NCBI GenBank assembly: GCA_035310145.1
Contig: DATGEL010000047.1
Span: forward strand, 1-64,000
Length of the DNA: 64,000 nucleotides
Direction: 5' to 3'
From: Dehalococcoidia bacterium
Lineage (GTDB): Bacteria > Chloroflexota > Dehalococcoidia > CAUJGQ01
Position 1 is the stretch's first letter, and each line of letters begins with the position of its first letter. Of this stretch, positions 15,951 through 23,556 are shown piece by piece. The notes under the pieces were generated by a model, which had not been told where the DNA came from, ran no database searches, and worked only from the letters and a program-made list of their open reading frames with translations. A program made the position numbers and the translations under genes.

Positions 15951-16637
15951 CTACGCCATGCCCCGGTTCGGCTGGGCCTCCAGGCTGAAGGGCGGATACT
16001 CGTCCACGAACAGCAGCGTGTAGGCCCGCACGCGCGCCGACCAGCGCGACACGCCCACGCTGAAGGTGAACATGCCCTCGGGATACTGGCCGGTGAAGAG
16101 GATGGCAAACCAGGCGATGACGGTGACGATCGCCTGCGCGATGCCGAGGAAGAACAGCACGATGAAATGCGGGATCGCCAGGATCAGGCGGAAGCCGACC
16201 GTAAGACGGTTGTGCCGCGCGATCGGCTCCACGCCGAGCCGCAGCGGGTAGGGCTCGTCGCCGCTGAAGGGCGGGTAGGGATCGGTCTGCAGCGCCATGT
16301 AGGCGTGCACGTTCTGCTCCCAGCGGAACAGCTTCAGGCAGAAGCCCTGCATGCCGGCCGGGAAGACCGCCGTAAAGACGATCGCCCACCAGGCGAGGAA
16401 GACCAGGATGCCCAGCACCGCGGAGAGGACGCCGCCGCCGAAGAAGTAGCCGCCGAACGTGCCGCTGCGCCCGCCGAAGCGCGTGAAGAAGTAACTGAAG
16501 CCGGTGCCGCCGAAGAGGATGAGCTGCGGGATGGCGAGGATCCAGCGGAAGCCCACCGTCCAGCGGTTGTAGCGCTGCGGGCGCGGCACGTCGTAGGAAA
16601 CCGGGTATCTCGCAGAAGCCCAGGCGCCTGCCGTCAT
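15951..16637 (-). CDS. DUF4389 membrane protein
   Basis: 228 residues with two tandem copies of the DUF4389 unit. Each begins with a YNRWTVGFRWILAIPQLI / HNRLTVGFRLILAIPHFI helix, has a second helix (FLAWWAIVFTAVFPAGM / IAWFAILFTGQYPEGM) and ends in a soluble DPYPPFS / DEYPPFS loop. Four transmembrane helices result. Function unknown; family members are common in Chloroflexota and Actinobacteria. ATG at 16637 follows AAGGAG. It ends tail-to-tail with the nucleotidyltransferase operon. Confidence 0.88.
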   Translation of the reverse strand: MTAGAWASARYPVSYDVPRPQRYNRWTVGFRWILAIPQLILFGGTGFSYFFTRFGGRSGTFGGYFFGGGVLSAVLGILVFLAWWAIVFTAVFPAGMQGFCLKLFRWEQNVHAYMALQTDPYPPFSGDEPYPLRLGVEPIARHNRLTVGFRLILAIPHFIVLFFLGIAQAIVTVIAWFAILFTGQYPEGMFTFSVGVSRWSARVRAYTLLFVDEYPPFSLEAQPNRGMA

Positions 16638-16821
16638 GGCGTTGCTCCTTCACATTGCCGCACTGCCGCACCGTGCGCACACTATACCCCGGCAGACACC
16701 AGCCGGGGGCAGCGACGACCGCGATCGGTTGCGTTATTTTGCCGCGCCCCGTGGCCGCGCTCGCCGGCGAGGCCCGGCGAAGACGCGTCGCATCCATCCA
16801 TCGATTGCTCGCCAAAGAGGG

Positions 16822-16859
16822 TTGCCTAACTCGTGAAGTTAGGGCATACTCACTTCACG
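16822..16859 (+). promoter_or_regulatory. Promoter with two overlapping palindromes ahead of the iron permease gene
   Basis: A -35 TTGCCT (16822-16827) and -10 CATACT (16845-16850) are 17 bp apart. Palindrome 1, CCTAACT-cgtga-AGTTAGG (16825-16843), fills the spacer. Palindrome 2, CGTGAAGT (16832-16839) and ACTTCACG (16852-16859), spans the -10. A repressor bound to either would block polymerase; given the iron permease downstream, an iron- or metal-sensing regulator is likely. No matching regulator gene is in the window. Confidence 0.6.
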
Positions 16860-16891
16860 TAAGGCAGACCGGGCGTGCGGCGGAGCGAGCG

Positions 16892-17749
16892 ATGCTGTTC
16901 TCCTTCCTTGTCACCTTGCGCGAAGGCGTCGAGATCGCGCTGGTGATCACGATCCTGCTCGGGTACTTGCGCTCCACCGGGCAGCGTCGCCACTTCCGCG
17001 AGATCTGGCTGGGCGCCGGCGTGGCCGCGGCGGTCTGCCTCGCGGTCGGCGCGGGGCTGGAGCTTGCCTCGCGCGAGCTGGATTCGCAGCTCGTTGAGGG
17101 CTTCGAAGGCTTCACCATGCTCTTCGCCGTGGCGCTGCTCACGGCGATGGCCTTCTGGATGAAGCGCCAGGCGAGCGGCATCTCCAGCGAGCTGCGGGCG
17201 CACGTGGACCAGGCGTTGGGCGCGGGCTCGATGGCGACGCTGGTGCTGCTCGCTGCCTCGTCCGTGGGCCGCGAGGGGCTGGAGACCACGCTCTTTCTCT
17301 TCGCCGGCTCGGCCACGGCCGGCGCGGGCCTGAGCTTCGTGATCGGCGGGCTGCTCGGCTTCGTCCTGGCGGCGTTCATCGGCGTGGGCCTCTATCACGG
17401 CAGCTCGCGCATGCCGCTCAAGCCGTTCTTCACCATCTCCGGTGTGGTGGTGATCGTGCTGGCGGCGGGGCTCGTCTCCAACGGCGTCGCCCACCTGCAC
17501 GAATCGGGGCTGTTGTCCAACATCGGCGTGCGGCCCTGGGACACGGATGCGCTGATCGCCAGCACCTCCACGCTGGGCCAGTTCCTCAACACGTTGCTGG
17601 GCTACGACTCGGCGCCGGCGCTCTCGCAGATCGTGCTCTACTGGCTCTACCTGCTCGGCGTGGCGGCGGCGTTCCTCTGGTTGCCCGCGGCGGCGCGGCC
17701 GCCGCAGCGTGCGGTCCAGCCGGCGATCTCTTCACCGGGTCGGTCCTGA
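16892..17749 (+). CDS. efeU: FTR1/EfeU-family iron permease
   Basis: 285 residues, seven predicted transmembrane helices. Two REXXE iron-binding motifs characteristic of the FTR1/EfeU oxidase-dependent iron transporters are present: REGVE near the N-terminus and REGLE near residue 130. The protein imports iron across the cytoplasmic membrane. The next gene encodes a cupredoxin lipoprotein 50 bases on, a reduced version of the EfeUO arrangement; no EfeB-type peroxidase or M75 peptidase domain is seen nearby. ATG at 16892 has a GGAGCGAGCG site. Its promoter carries two overlapping palindromes, so metal-dependent control is likely. Confidence 0.9.
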   Translation: MLFSFLVTLREGVEIALVITILLGYLRSTGQRRHFREIWLGAGVAAAVCLAVGAGLELASRELDSQLVEGFEGFTMLFAVALLTAMAFWMKRQASGISSELRAHVDQALGAGSMATLVLLAASSVGREGLETTLFLFAGSATAGAGLSFVIGGLLGFVLAAFIGVGLYHGSSRMPLKPFFTISGVVVIVLAAGLVSNGVAHLHESGLLSNIGVRPWDTDALIASTSTLGQFLNTLLGYDSAPALSQIVLYWLYLLGVAAAFLWLPAAARPPQRAVQPAISSPGRS

Positions 17750-17799
17750 AGGATCGCAAGGATTCCTCGATACTCATGCTGAGCCAGAGGTAGAAACGT

Positions 17800-18159
17800 A
17801 TGAGCCGTGTCATCGCGGGAGTCTTGTTCCTTGTCGCCGTTTTCATGCTGCTGGGGACCGCCTGCGGCGGCGGCGGCAAAGGCCGGCAGGTCGCCATTGC
17901 CCAGACGGACGAGGGCTGCACGCCGCAGACGGTGCAGGCCGCCAGGGGCGAGAAGCTGACGTTCAAGATCCAGAACCAGGGCAAGAAGGACCACGAGTTC
18001 GAGGGCGTCAACGGCGCCAAGGTGCCGGAGGTTGAAGTGCCCGCGGGCCGCACGCGTAGCGTCGACTACACCGCGCCGAAACAGAACGGCACGCAGCAGA
18101 TCAAGTGCTACATCCCCAACGGCAGCACCACGATGATCAGCGTGACGGTCGGCGGCTGA
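17800..18159 (+). CDS. Cupredoxin-domain lipoprotein
   Basis: 119 residues. Signal peptide with lipobox LGTAC (lipidated Cys22), then a single small beta-barrel resembling the N-terminal cupredoxin of EfeO. Possible metal ligands include His and Glu in KDHEFEG and the Cys in IKCYIP, a non-classical set as in EfeO. It is probably anchored outside the membrane and binds or oxidises iron or copper before EfeU transport. Same operon as efeU. The M75 peptidase-like domain of full EfeO is missing. Confidence 0.82.
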   Translation: MSRVIAGVLFLVAVFMLLGTACGGGGKGRQVAIAQTDEGCTPQTVQAARGEKLTFKIQNQGKKDHEFEGVNGAKVPEVEVPAGRTRSVDYTAPKQNGTQQIKCYIPNGSTTMISVTVGG

Positions 18160-18246
18160 GCCGCCCGGCGCTCCCATGCGCTCGTCGCACGCCGCGGCTC
18201 GCCGGCATGTCCGCCTCCGGGTGAGCGGGACCGAGAGTTCCGCGGG

Positions 18247-19281
18247 TCACTCCCGCCGATACCAGCGCACCAGCAACGGCGCCGTGACGAGGATGACGAT
18301 GCCGTAGACCGCGACGACGGCGCCGGCCGCGGGCAGCACGGCGGCCGCCAGCGCCGCCGCCACCCCGAACTCGCGCATGCCCAGGCCGAAGACGGCGGCG
18401 CGCACCGCCAGCTCCGGCTCACGCAGCAGGCGAAACAGCGCCAGGCCGGCGAGGTAGCCGGCGAGGTTCAGCCCCAGGCTGAAGGCAGCCGCGGCGAAGA
18501 TGTCTGCGCCGAGCAGTACCGGCCGCGCGGCCCCCGCGACGAGGAAGAGCAGGCCCAGCACGGCCAGCGCGGCAACGGCCGGCGCGACCGCATCGACCAG
18601 CTCCAGCGCCGGAGCGATGTCAGCGCGCGGGAGCGGCATGGGCAGGGACGGTGGCTCACCGAACAGGGTCAACGCCTCCTCCGTCCGCTGCCGCACCAGC
18701 AAGCCGGCGAACAGCCAGCGCAGCAGCAGCGCCGCGGCCAACGGCGCGCCGACGGACAGCGCCAGCTCCTGCCCCAGCGCCGCCCGGTCTACTGGCACCG
18801 CATTGCCCGCGTAACCGGCCAGCAGGCCGGGTGTGACGATCGTGGCGCAGAACAACGATGCCGCCATCAGCGCCGTGCCCAGCGCCGCGTCGCCACCAGC
18901 AAGCAGCGTGATCGCACCGGCGCTGATCTCCGACGGCGCTACGCCGATACAAAGAATGCCGACGCTCAGCGGCGTGCTCAGGGGCAGGCGTGAGAGCACG
19001 TAGGCGAGCAGCGAGAGCGGGCCGAACTGCACGATGAGCGCGAGTAGCAGCCGTCCCGGCCGGCGCAGCGCCGCGGCGAGCCGCGCCGGCGGCACGGTGA
19101 CGCCCGTGGCGAAGACGATTGCGCCCAGCAGCCATGGCAGCAACCCGGCGCCCGCGCTGCCGGCCCGCGGCCAGGCAATGCCCGCGGCGGCGGTGAGCAA
19201 CGCCCAGAGCAGCAGCGGTTCCGTGATCGCCCTGGCCGCTCGGCTCGCTCGGTGCTGCCTGCGCGGCGCCCAGGCGGCCAT
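18247..19281 (-). CDS. BASS (bile acid:sodium symporter) family transporter
   Basis: 344 residues with about nine to ten hydrophobic helices. The pattern IVFATGVTVPPARLAAALRRP, then CIGVAPSEISAGAITLLAGGDAALGTALMAAS, is typical of the BASS/SBF superfamily, including the crossing-helix region that binds sodium and substrate. The family carries organic anions or, in ACR3 relatives, arsenite. No arsenic genes adjoin, so an organic anion is more likely, but this is open. ATG at 19281 follows GGAGGGGAG. Confidence 0.8.
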   Translation of the reverse strand: MAAWAPRRQHRASRAARAITEPLLLWALLTAAAGIAWPRAGSAGAGLLPWLLGAIVFATGVTVPPARLAAALRRPGRLLLALIVQFGPLSLLAYVLSRLPLSTPLSVGILCIGVAPSEISAGAITLLAGGDAALGTALMAASLFCATIVTPGLLAGYAGNAVPVDRAALGQELALSVGAPLAAALLLRWLFAGLLVRQRTEEALTLFGEPPSLPMPLPRADIAPALELVDAVAPAVAALAVLGLLFLVAGAARPVLLGADIFAAAAFSLGLNLAGYLAGLALFRLLREPELAVRAAVFGLGMREFGVAAALAAAVLPAAGAVVAVYGIVILVTAPLLVRWYRRE

Positions 19282-19399
19282 CGTTCTCCCCTCCGGCGGC
19301 GCAGGACTCGCCGGTCAATTCTAGCCGGAGCGCCCGGCGCGTGGATGCTACGATGGCGGCTGGGCGGAGCCGGCAGGCCGCCGCCGACTGGAGCCGGCA

Positions 19400-19957
19400 G
19401 TGGAGGGCGTCGTTTCCCTGCTGGACGAGCGCCACACCGCGCTGGCCGAGGCGCTCTGGGCCGAGCTGGAGCGTGCGTGCGGCCTGCACGGGGTTGCCGC
19501 CACACCCTTCCCGCACTTCTCGTACCAGGTGGCGGAGCGGTACGATCGCACGGCCCTGGGCGCCGCGCTAAACGGCTTCGCCAGCGAGCAACCGCCGTTC
19601 GTGGTAACCACCACGGGGCTGGGCCTATTCACCGGTCCGCGCCCCGTCGTCTACCTGCCGGTGGTGCGCACGGCGGCGCTGAGCCGCTTCCACCAGGCGC
19701 TCTGGCAGGCGATCGCCGGCGCCGGCTTCGCTGTGCAGGCCTACTACCACCCGGATAGCTGGGTGCCGCACATCACGATCGGCTTCGACGATGTCGGGGC
19801 CGAAGGCGCGGCGGCGATTGTGCGGCGCCTCGCGGAGCGGCCGCTCAACTGGGAGATCGCGGTCGAGAGCATCGCCTTCATCGGCGAGACCGAGGGCCGG
19901 CAGGAGATCGTGAGCCGCCACCCGCTGGGCGGCCCCGCGGCAGAGCCGAACGCGTGA
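19400..19957 (+). CDS. 2'-5' RNA ligase/2H phosphoesterase family protein
   Basis: 185 residues. Two H-x-[T/S] motifs (PHFSYQ near residue 38 and PHITIGF near residue 120) define the 2H phosphoesterase superfamily, which hydrolyses 2',3'-cyclic or other cyclic phosphodiesters in RNA or nucleotides. The role in bacteria is rarely clear. GTG at 19400 follows GGAG. The gene stands alone, in a divergent position to the BASS transporter. Confidence 0.82.
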   Translation: MEGVVSLLDERHTALAEALWAELERACGLHGVAATPFPHFSYQVAERYDRTALGAALNGFASEQPPFVVTTTGLGLFTGPRPVVYLPVVRTAALSRFHQALWQAIAGAGFAVQAYYHPDSWVPHITIGFDDVGAEGAAAIVRRLAERPLNWEIAVESIAFIGETEGRQEIVSRHPLGGPAAEPNA

Positions 19958-20000
19958 TTGCGCTCGGCTCGCCGCGAGATCGTCCCACCGCCGGCCGCCG

Positions 20001-20753
20001 TCACAGCTGCGAGCGCACGAAGCGGTCCCACAGCCGCCCGGCGAGGCGCACCGGGTCGGCCTGCACGCCGCAGCGGCGGAAGTAGCGGTACAGGTTCTCC
20101 ACGTCGCGCTGCAACAGGCTGTAGGCGCCGTTGTTGAAGCGTGGGTCGATCGCCTGCGGGAAGTCGATCATCGTCAGCCGTCCCTGCCAGTAGAGCAGGT
20201 TGTAGGCCGACAGGTCGCCGTGGATCAGGTTGCAGCCGAGCATCAGCTCGACGTTGCGCATCGCTACCGTGAAGAGCTGCTCGGCCTCGTTCGGCAGGAG
20301 CACGACACTCTGCAGCGGCGGCGCCGCGCTTTCAACATCGCCGACGTACTCCATCAGGATCGCGTTCTCGCCCGCGGTGATCGGACGAGGCACGTTGGCG
20401 CCGGCCGCGTGCAGCGTGCGCATGGTCTCATACTCGTGGCCGAGCCAGGCGCCGAACTGGAACTCGCGGCCCTTCGCCGTCTTCTTGCGCATGGCGCGCA
20501 GCTCGTGCGTCTCGCGCCGGAAGCGGCCCTCGGTGTAGACCGCGTCGTTGCGGAAGCTGCGCGAACGCAGCTCGCGGTAGACCTTGAGCGCGAGCAGCCG
20601 CTGACCCGTGCGCGGGTGTGCCCGGCAGCAGTAGACCGTCGCCTCCTTGCCGCTCTTCACGGGATAGAGCACGTCGGTAATCCAGCCGTTGTCGTAGAAC
20701 GTGGCTACGTGTTCGTCGGGAAGCAGTTCCCTGGACATTTCTGTCGTCTCCAT
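20001..20753 (-). CDS. RIO-type serine kinase
   Basis: 250 residues from ATG at 20753. RIO-family kinase: Gly-rich loop region VKSGKEATVYCCRA, LALKVY with the ATP lysine, catalytic loop HGDLSAYNLLYW, and MIDFPQ as the metal-binding aspartate motif. RIO kinases act in ribosome maturation in eukaryotes and archaea; the bacterial role is unknown. The kinase has no Shine-Dalgarno of its own; a small upstream frame (20705-20821) with a perfect one overlaps its start. Further upstream are a leader peptide frame and an intrinsic terminator, suggesting conditional expression. Confidence 0.9.
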   Translation of the reverse strand: METTEMSRELLPDEHVATFYDNGWITDVLYPVKSGKEATVYCCRAHPRTGQRLLALKVYRELRSRSFRNDAVYTEGRFRRETHELRAMRKKTAKGREFQFGAWLGHEYETMRTLHAAGANVPRPITAGENAILMEYVGDVESAAPPLQSVVLLPNEAEQLFTVAMRNVELMLGCNLIHGDLSAYNLLYWQGRLTMIDFPQAIDPRFNNGAYSLLQRDVENLYRYFRRCGVQADPVRLAGRLWDRFVRSQL

Positions 20754-20821
20754 CGCCGGTTGTGGTTGTAGTCCATGGGTAGTGCAGTGCCCTCGTGGCG
20801 GGCAGTGACGTGCTGTTGCAC
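20705..20821 (-). CDS. Small upstream ORF overlapping the RIO kinase start
   Basis: 38 codons from GTG at 20821, preceded by AGGAGG at an ideal six-base spacing, ending at TAG 20705-20707 inside the RIO kinase gene. The product starts VQQHVTARHEGTALP. Its stop is 46-49 bases past the kinase ATG, which could couple translation of the two. It may equally be a by-product; conservation in relatives would decide. Confidence 0.3.
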   Translation of the reverse strand: MQQHVTARHEGTALPMDYNHNRRWRRQKCPGNCFPTNT

Positions 20822-20888
20822 AGAACGCCTCCTTCTTCGTTGCCGCCGGCGCGGTCATGGGCGCGGGCGGCGCTGTCTTGCGGGCATG

Positions 20889-20917
20889 AAAAAACCGCGG
20901 ACGGTGTGCGTCCGCGG
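20889..20917 (-). terminator. Intrinsic terminator between leader peptide and RIO kinase
   Basis: On the minus strand, a nine-bp perfect stem (CCGCGGACG / CGTCCGCGG) with a five-base loop is followed by six U residues (A-run at 20889-20894 on the plus strand). It lies 37 bases past the leader ORF and 136 bases before the kinase ATG. Confidence 0.8.
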
Positions 20918-20953
20918 CGGAAAGACAGGCATGCGGCCGAAGCCGGCGGCCGG

Positions 20954-21025
20954 CTACTCCCGTTGCCTCCGAGAACGCGATCGATCGGCGCGCAGGCACG
21001 CGCTGGCTCCCACAACGGGTGTCAT
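20954..21025 (-). CDS. Putative leader peptide upstream of RIO kinase
   Basis: 23 codons from ATG at 21025, with AAGGAG eight bases upstream. The product is MTPVVGASACLRADRSRSRR followed by QRE. Six of the last 12 codons are arginine (CGC, CGA, CGT, CGG, AGG, CGG). It is preceded by a promoter (21095-21124) and followed by an intrinsic terminator, the layout of a transcription attenuator. The signal sensed is unknown; the mixed Arg codons argue against a simple single-tRNA mechanism. Confidence 0.5.
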   Translation of the reverse strand: MTPVVGASACLRADRSRSRRQRE

Positions 21026-21094
21026 CGTGAACGCTCCTTTCGATCCGCCGCCCGGGGCCGGACCGCGGCGTTTGCCGCCGAACCGGCCGCGTCC

Positions 21095-21124
21095 AGTATC
21101 CGGGGCGCGGCGCCGGGCCGTCAA
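21095..21124 (-). promoter_or_regulatory. Promoter for leader peptide and RIO kinase
   Basis: On the minus strand, -35 TTGACG (21119-21124) and -10 GATACT (21095-21100) are 18 bp apart, with an AT-rich stretch upstream (21121-21155). Transcription would begin about 60 bases before the leader ATG. Confidence 0.5.
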
Positions 21125-21219
21125 CCGTTCAACATTCATCAACATTCAAATGGATCAACGGGGAAGCAGCCACTTTTGGGGGATGGCGGCGTCGAGCCAC
21201 CGGTGGGGATCGCTGGCGT

Positions 21220-21867
21220 TCAGCCCGGAGGCAGCCGCTGCGTAAGCCGGCCCTGCGGATCGAGCGCCTCCAGGAAGGCCGAGCCGCCCGGTAGCAGACG
21301 GTCGGTGAAGATTGCCAGCCCGGCGCCGGTCGCCGGGTTTTTGGCCGAGACGTAGCGCAGCGCTGCAATCACGCCACTCTCGTGCGCCAGCCGCCCGAGC
21401 CGCTGCGTCGGCGGCTCCTGGCCAAGCGACTGCATGTATCGCCAATCACCGGTCAACTCCTGCAACGTCGTTTCAAGCTGTTCGAGTATTGCTTCGCTCG
21501 TGACATCCAATACGTCCGTTAGCACGCCATTGATGGAGATTAGCACCCAGGGTTCGCTCGCCAGCGGTACGGACCGTCCTCCCGGCTCGTGAAAAACGGC
21601 GCCCACCTCTGCGAGAGCCGTCTCCGGATGCGAAGCAAGATACAAAGCATCAAAGCGATGCTGCGGAGTATACCTGCCGCCAACAATACGGGGTCCGCCC
21701 GGCCATAGGGGCTGTGCCCAACCGCTTGCTGACTTTTCCGGAGGGGGGCCTTGCAAATGGCGGAACGCGACGGCTCGCCACCAGGGGCCAGCAAGGCTGA
21801 TCCGAGGAAGCTCGGGCAAGAGAGCACGGAGGGCGGGCTCCGGCAGCATTACGTCGGAATCCCCCAC
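21220..21867 (-). CDS. RES-domain toxin
   Basis: 215 residues. RES domain: the Arg-Glu-Ser signature residues are recognisable in WWRAVAF, GGRYTPQHRFDALYLASHPETALAEVGAVF. RES proteins such as MbcT/Res degrade NAD+ and halt growth. The upstream gene encodes an Xre/MbcA-type antitoxin and overlaps it by 19 bases, the standard order for this type II toxin-antitoxin family. The stop at 21220 is about 95 bases before the AT-rich promoter patch of the RIO kinase locus. Confidence 0.87.
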   Translation of the reverse strand: MGDSDVMLPEPALRALLPELPRISLAGPWWRAVAFRHLQGPPPEKSASGWAQPLWPGGPRIVGGRYTPQHRFDALYLASHPETALAEVGAVFHEPGGRSVPLASEPWVLISINGVLTDVLDVTSEAILEQLETTLQELTGDWRYMQSLGQEPPTQRLGRLAHESGVIAALRYVSAKNPATGAGLAIFTDRLLPGGSAFLEALDPQGRLTQRLPPG

Positions 21868-22214
21868 AAGGCGGCTTGCAACATCCCTTCAACGGCGTTG
21901 GTCAGCCCCATCTCGATCACGGCGAGCGGGGTGCGGCCGCCGAGGTCAGGGTGAGGCGCGTTCATCCAGGCAAGCACGGCAGCGCGGTCGTCGAGCACTT
22001 CAAGCAGCATCTCGATGCTGTGCGCGATCGGCGCCAGCTGCTCCTGCACGGCCGGCGCATCGGGGGCCTTGTGCAGCGTGCCGTACTTGCGGCCGAGCGC
22101 GGGCGCCAGCCGCGACAGCGGGATCGCCAGGTAGCCTGCGATACGCCGCGCATCCAGGCGGCCGGTATCGGGGTTGCGCAGCTCGAGCATGGGCGCGGTA
22201 ATCGGCGTCGCCAT
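21849..22214 (-). CDS. Xre/MbcA/ParS-type antitoxin
   Basis: 121 residues from ATG at 22214, GGAGG seven bases upstream. An N-terminal helical DNA-binding part (DARRIAGYLAIPLSRLAPALG) is followed by the toxin-binding MbcA/ParS region, including MNAPHPDLGGRTPLAVIEMG near the C-terminus, which is highly typical. It neutralises the RES toxin encoded next. A small palindrome ATCGA-N7-TCGAT about 20 bases upstream of the start (near 22225-22241) may be its own operator, as these antitoxins autoregulate. Confidence 0.87.
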   Translation of the reverse strand: MATPITAPMLELRNPDTGRLDARRIAGYLAIPLSRLAPALGRKYGTLHKAPDAPAVQEQLAPIAHSIEMLLEVLDDRAAVLAWMNAPHPDLGGRTPLAVIEMGLTNAVEGMLQAALWGIPT

Positions 22215-22300
22215 CGTCGGACCTCCAGCAGGAATCGACCAAAAATCGATGCGGACTCTACTCACAGTCTACCATGCGCGCCACGCTTGTGCCGCGCCGC

Positions 22301-23347
22301 TCATGGCGCCAGCAGCACCGCCGAGCCGCCCTGAATCTGGTCGTGCTTGAGCGCCAGCAGCGCCTCGCCGGCGGCGGCCAGCGGGAAGGTCTGCACGCGC
22401 GAGCGCACCGGCGCGCGCGCCGCCTCCGCCAGGAAGGCGCGGCCGTCCTCGCGCGTGTTGTTCGCCACGCTGAGGATCTGCCGTTCCCAGTAGAGGTCGT
22501 CGTACGAGAACGAGGGGATCGGGCTCATGTGGATGCCGGCGCAGACCACGCGCCCGCCGCGGTCCACGGCCTTCAGCGCCGCCGGCACGATCTCCCCCGC
22601 CGGCGCGAAGATGATCGCCGCGTCCAGCAGCGCCGGCGGCCGGTCGAAGGTGTTGCCCGCCCAGCGGGCGCCCAGCTCTTCTGCCAGCGCCCGATGCGGC
22701 GCGTCGCGCGTGCAGACGTAGACCTCCAGCCCGCGCGCCACGGCGACCTGGATGATCACGTGCGCGGCGCTGCCGAAGCCGTACAGGCCCAGCCGCCCGC
22801 CACGCTCCACCCCCGCCAGGCGCAGCGAGCGGTAGCCGATGATGCCCGCGCAGAGCAGCGGCGCCGCCTGCTCGTCGGAGAAGCCCGGCGGCAGCGGATA
22901 GATGAACGCCGCCGGCGCGACGACGTACTCGGCGAAGCCGCCGTCCACGTCCCAACCGGTGAACAGCGGGTGTTCGCAGAGGTTCTCGCGCCCGCCGCGG
23001 CAGAAGCGGCAGGCGCCGTCCGTGCGGTGCAGCCAGGCGACGCCGACGCGTTCGCCGAGGGCGATCTGGGCTTGAGGCGCAGGGTGTGCGCCTCCGGGTG
23101 CGGCCGAAGCAGGTGGCGGCACGGCGCCGAAGGCTTCCACGATGCCGACGATTTGGTGGCCGGGCACGACGGGGCGCTTGTGCGGCGGCAGGTCGCCCTC
23201 GGCCACGTGCAGGTCGGTGCGGCAGACGCCGCAGGCGCGCACGCGGATCAGCAGCTCGCCGGGGCCGGGCACGGGCCGCGGCAGTGCGCGCTGCCGCAGC
23301 GGCTGCGACTCGGCGGGCGCGGGCGACTCGATCACCTGGGCAAACAT
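22301..23347 (-). CDS. Zinc-dependent alcohol dehydrogenase family protein
   Basis: 348 residues from ATG at 23347. Medium-chain dehydrogenase: CGVCRTDLH and GHQIVGIVEAFG carry catalytic zinc ligands; RFCRGGRENLC is the structural-zinc loop, but the first of its four usual cysteines appears to be replaced (TDGACRFC reads Asp at that place). The Rossmann segment is LGLYGFGSAAHVIIQVA, close to the AdhA-type subfamily. It has a Pro/Ala/Gly-rich insertion (~residues 78-93) in the catalytic domain. Oxidises alcohols or reduces aldehydes with NAD(P). Divergent from the persulfide dioxygenase gene. Confidence 0.88.
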   Translation of the reverse strand: MFAQVIESPAPAESQPLRQRALPRPVPGPGELLIRVRACGVCRTDLHVAEGDLPPHKRPVVPGHQIVGIVEAFGAVPPPASAAPGGAHPAPQAQIALGERVGVAWLHRTDGACRFCRGGRENLCEHPLFTGWDVDGGFAEYVVAPAAFIYPLPPGFSDEQAAPLLCAGIIGYRSLRLAGVERGGRLGLYGFGSAAHVIIQVAVARGLEVYVCTRDAPHRALAEELGARWAGNTFDRPPALLDAAIIFAPAGEIVPAALKAVDRGGRVVCAGIHMSPIPSFSYDDLYWERQILSVANNTREDGRAFLAEAARAPVRSRVQTFPLAAAGEALLALKHDQIQGGSAVLLAP

Positions 23348-23464
23348 CGCCGGCTCCTCGGCGGGCGGGTTCAGCAGGCGCCCGCGCCCCCGATCATGGC
23401 ACGCTGCACGGCGGCCGGCGCTCACACGGGCGGTGCGGAGGGGGGAATTTTTCTGCCGATCCGA

Positions 23465-23493
23465 TTGGCGCGGCCGTCGCAGCGCATTACAGT
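23465..23493 (+). promoter_or_regulatory. Possible promoter of the persulfide dioxygenase gene
   Basis: TTGGCG and TACAGT are spaced 17 bp, about 60 bases ahead of the ATG at 23557. Both hexamers are imperfect. Confidence 0.35.
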
Positions 23494-23556
23494 GTATGAA
23501 AGAATTGCGTACATTCCCGCCGCGCCGGACCAATTCGCACGCTGAAGGAGTGCACC

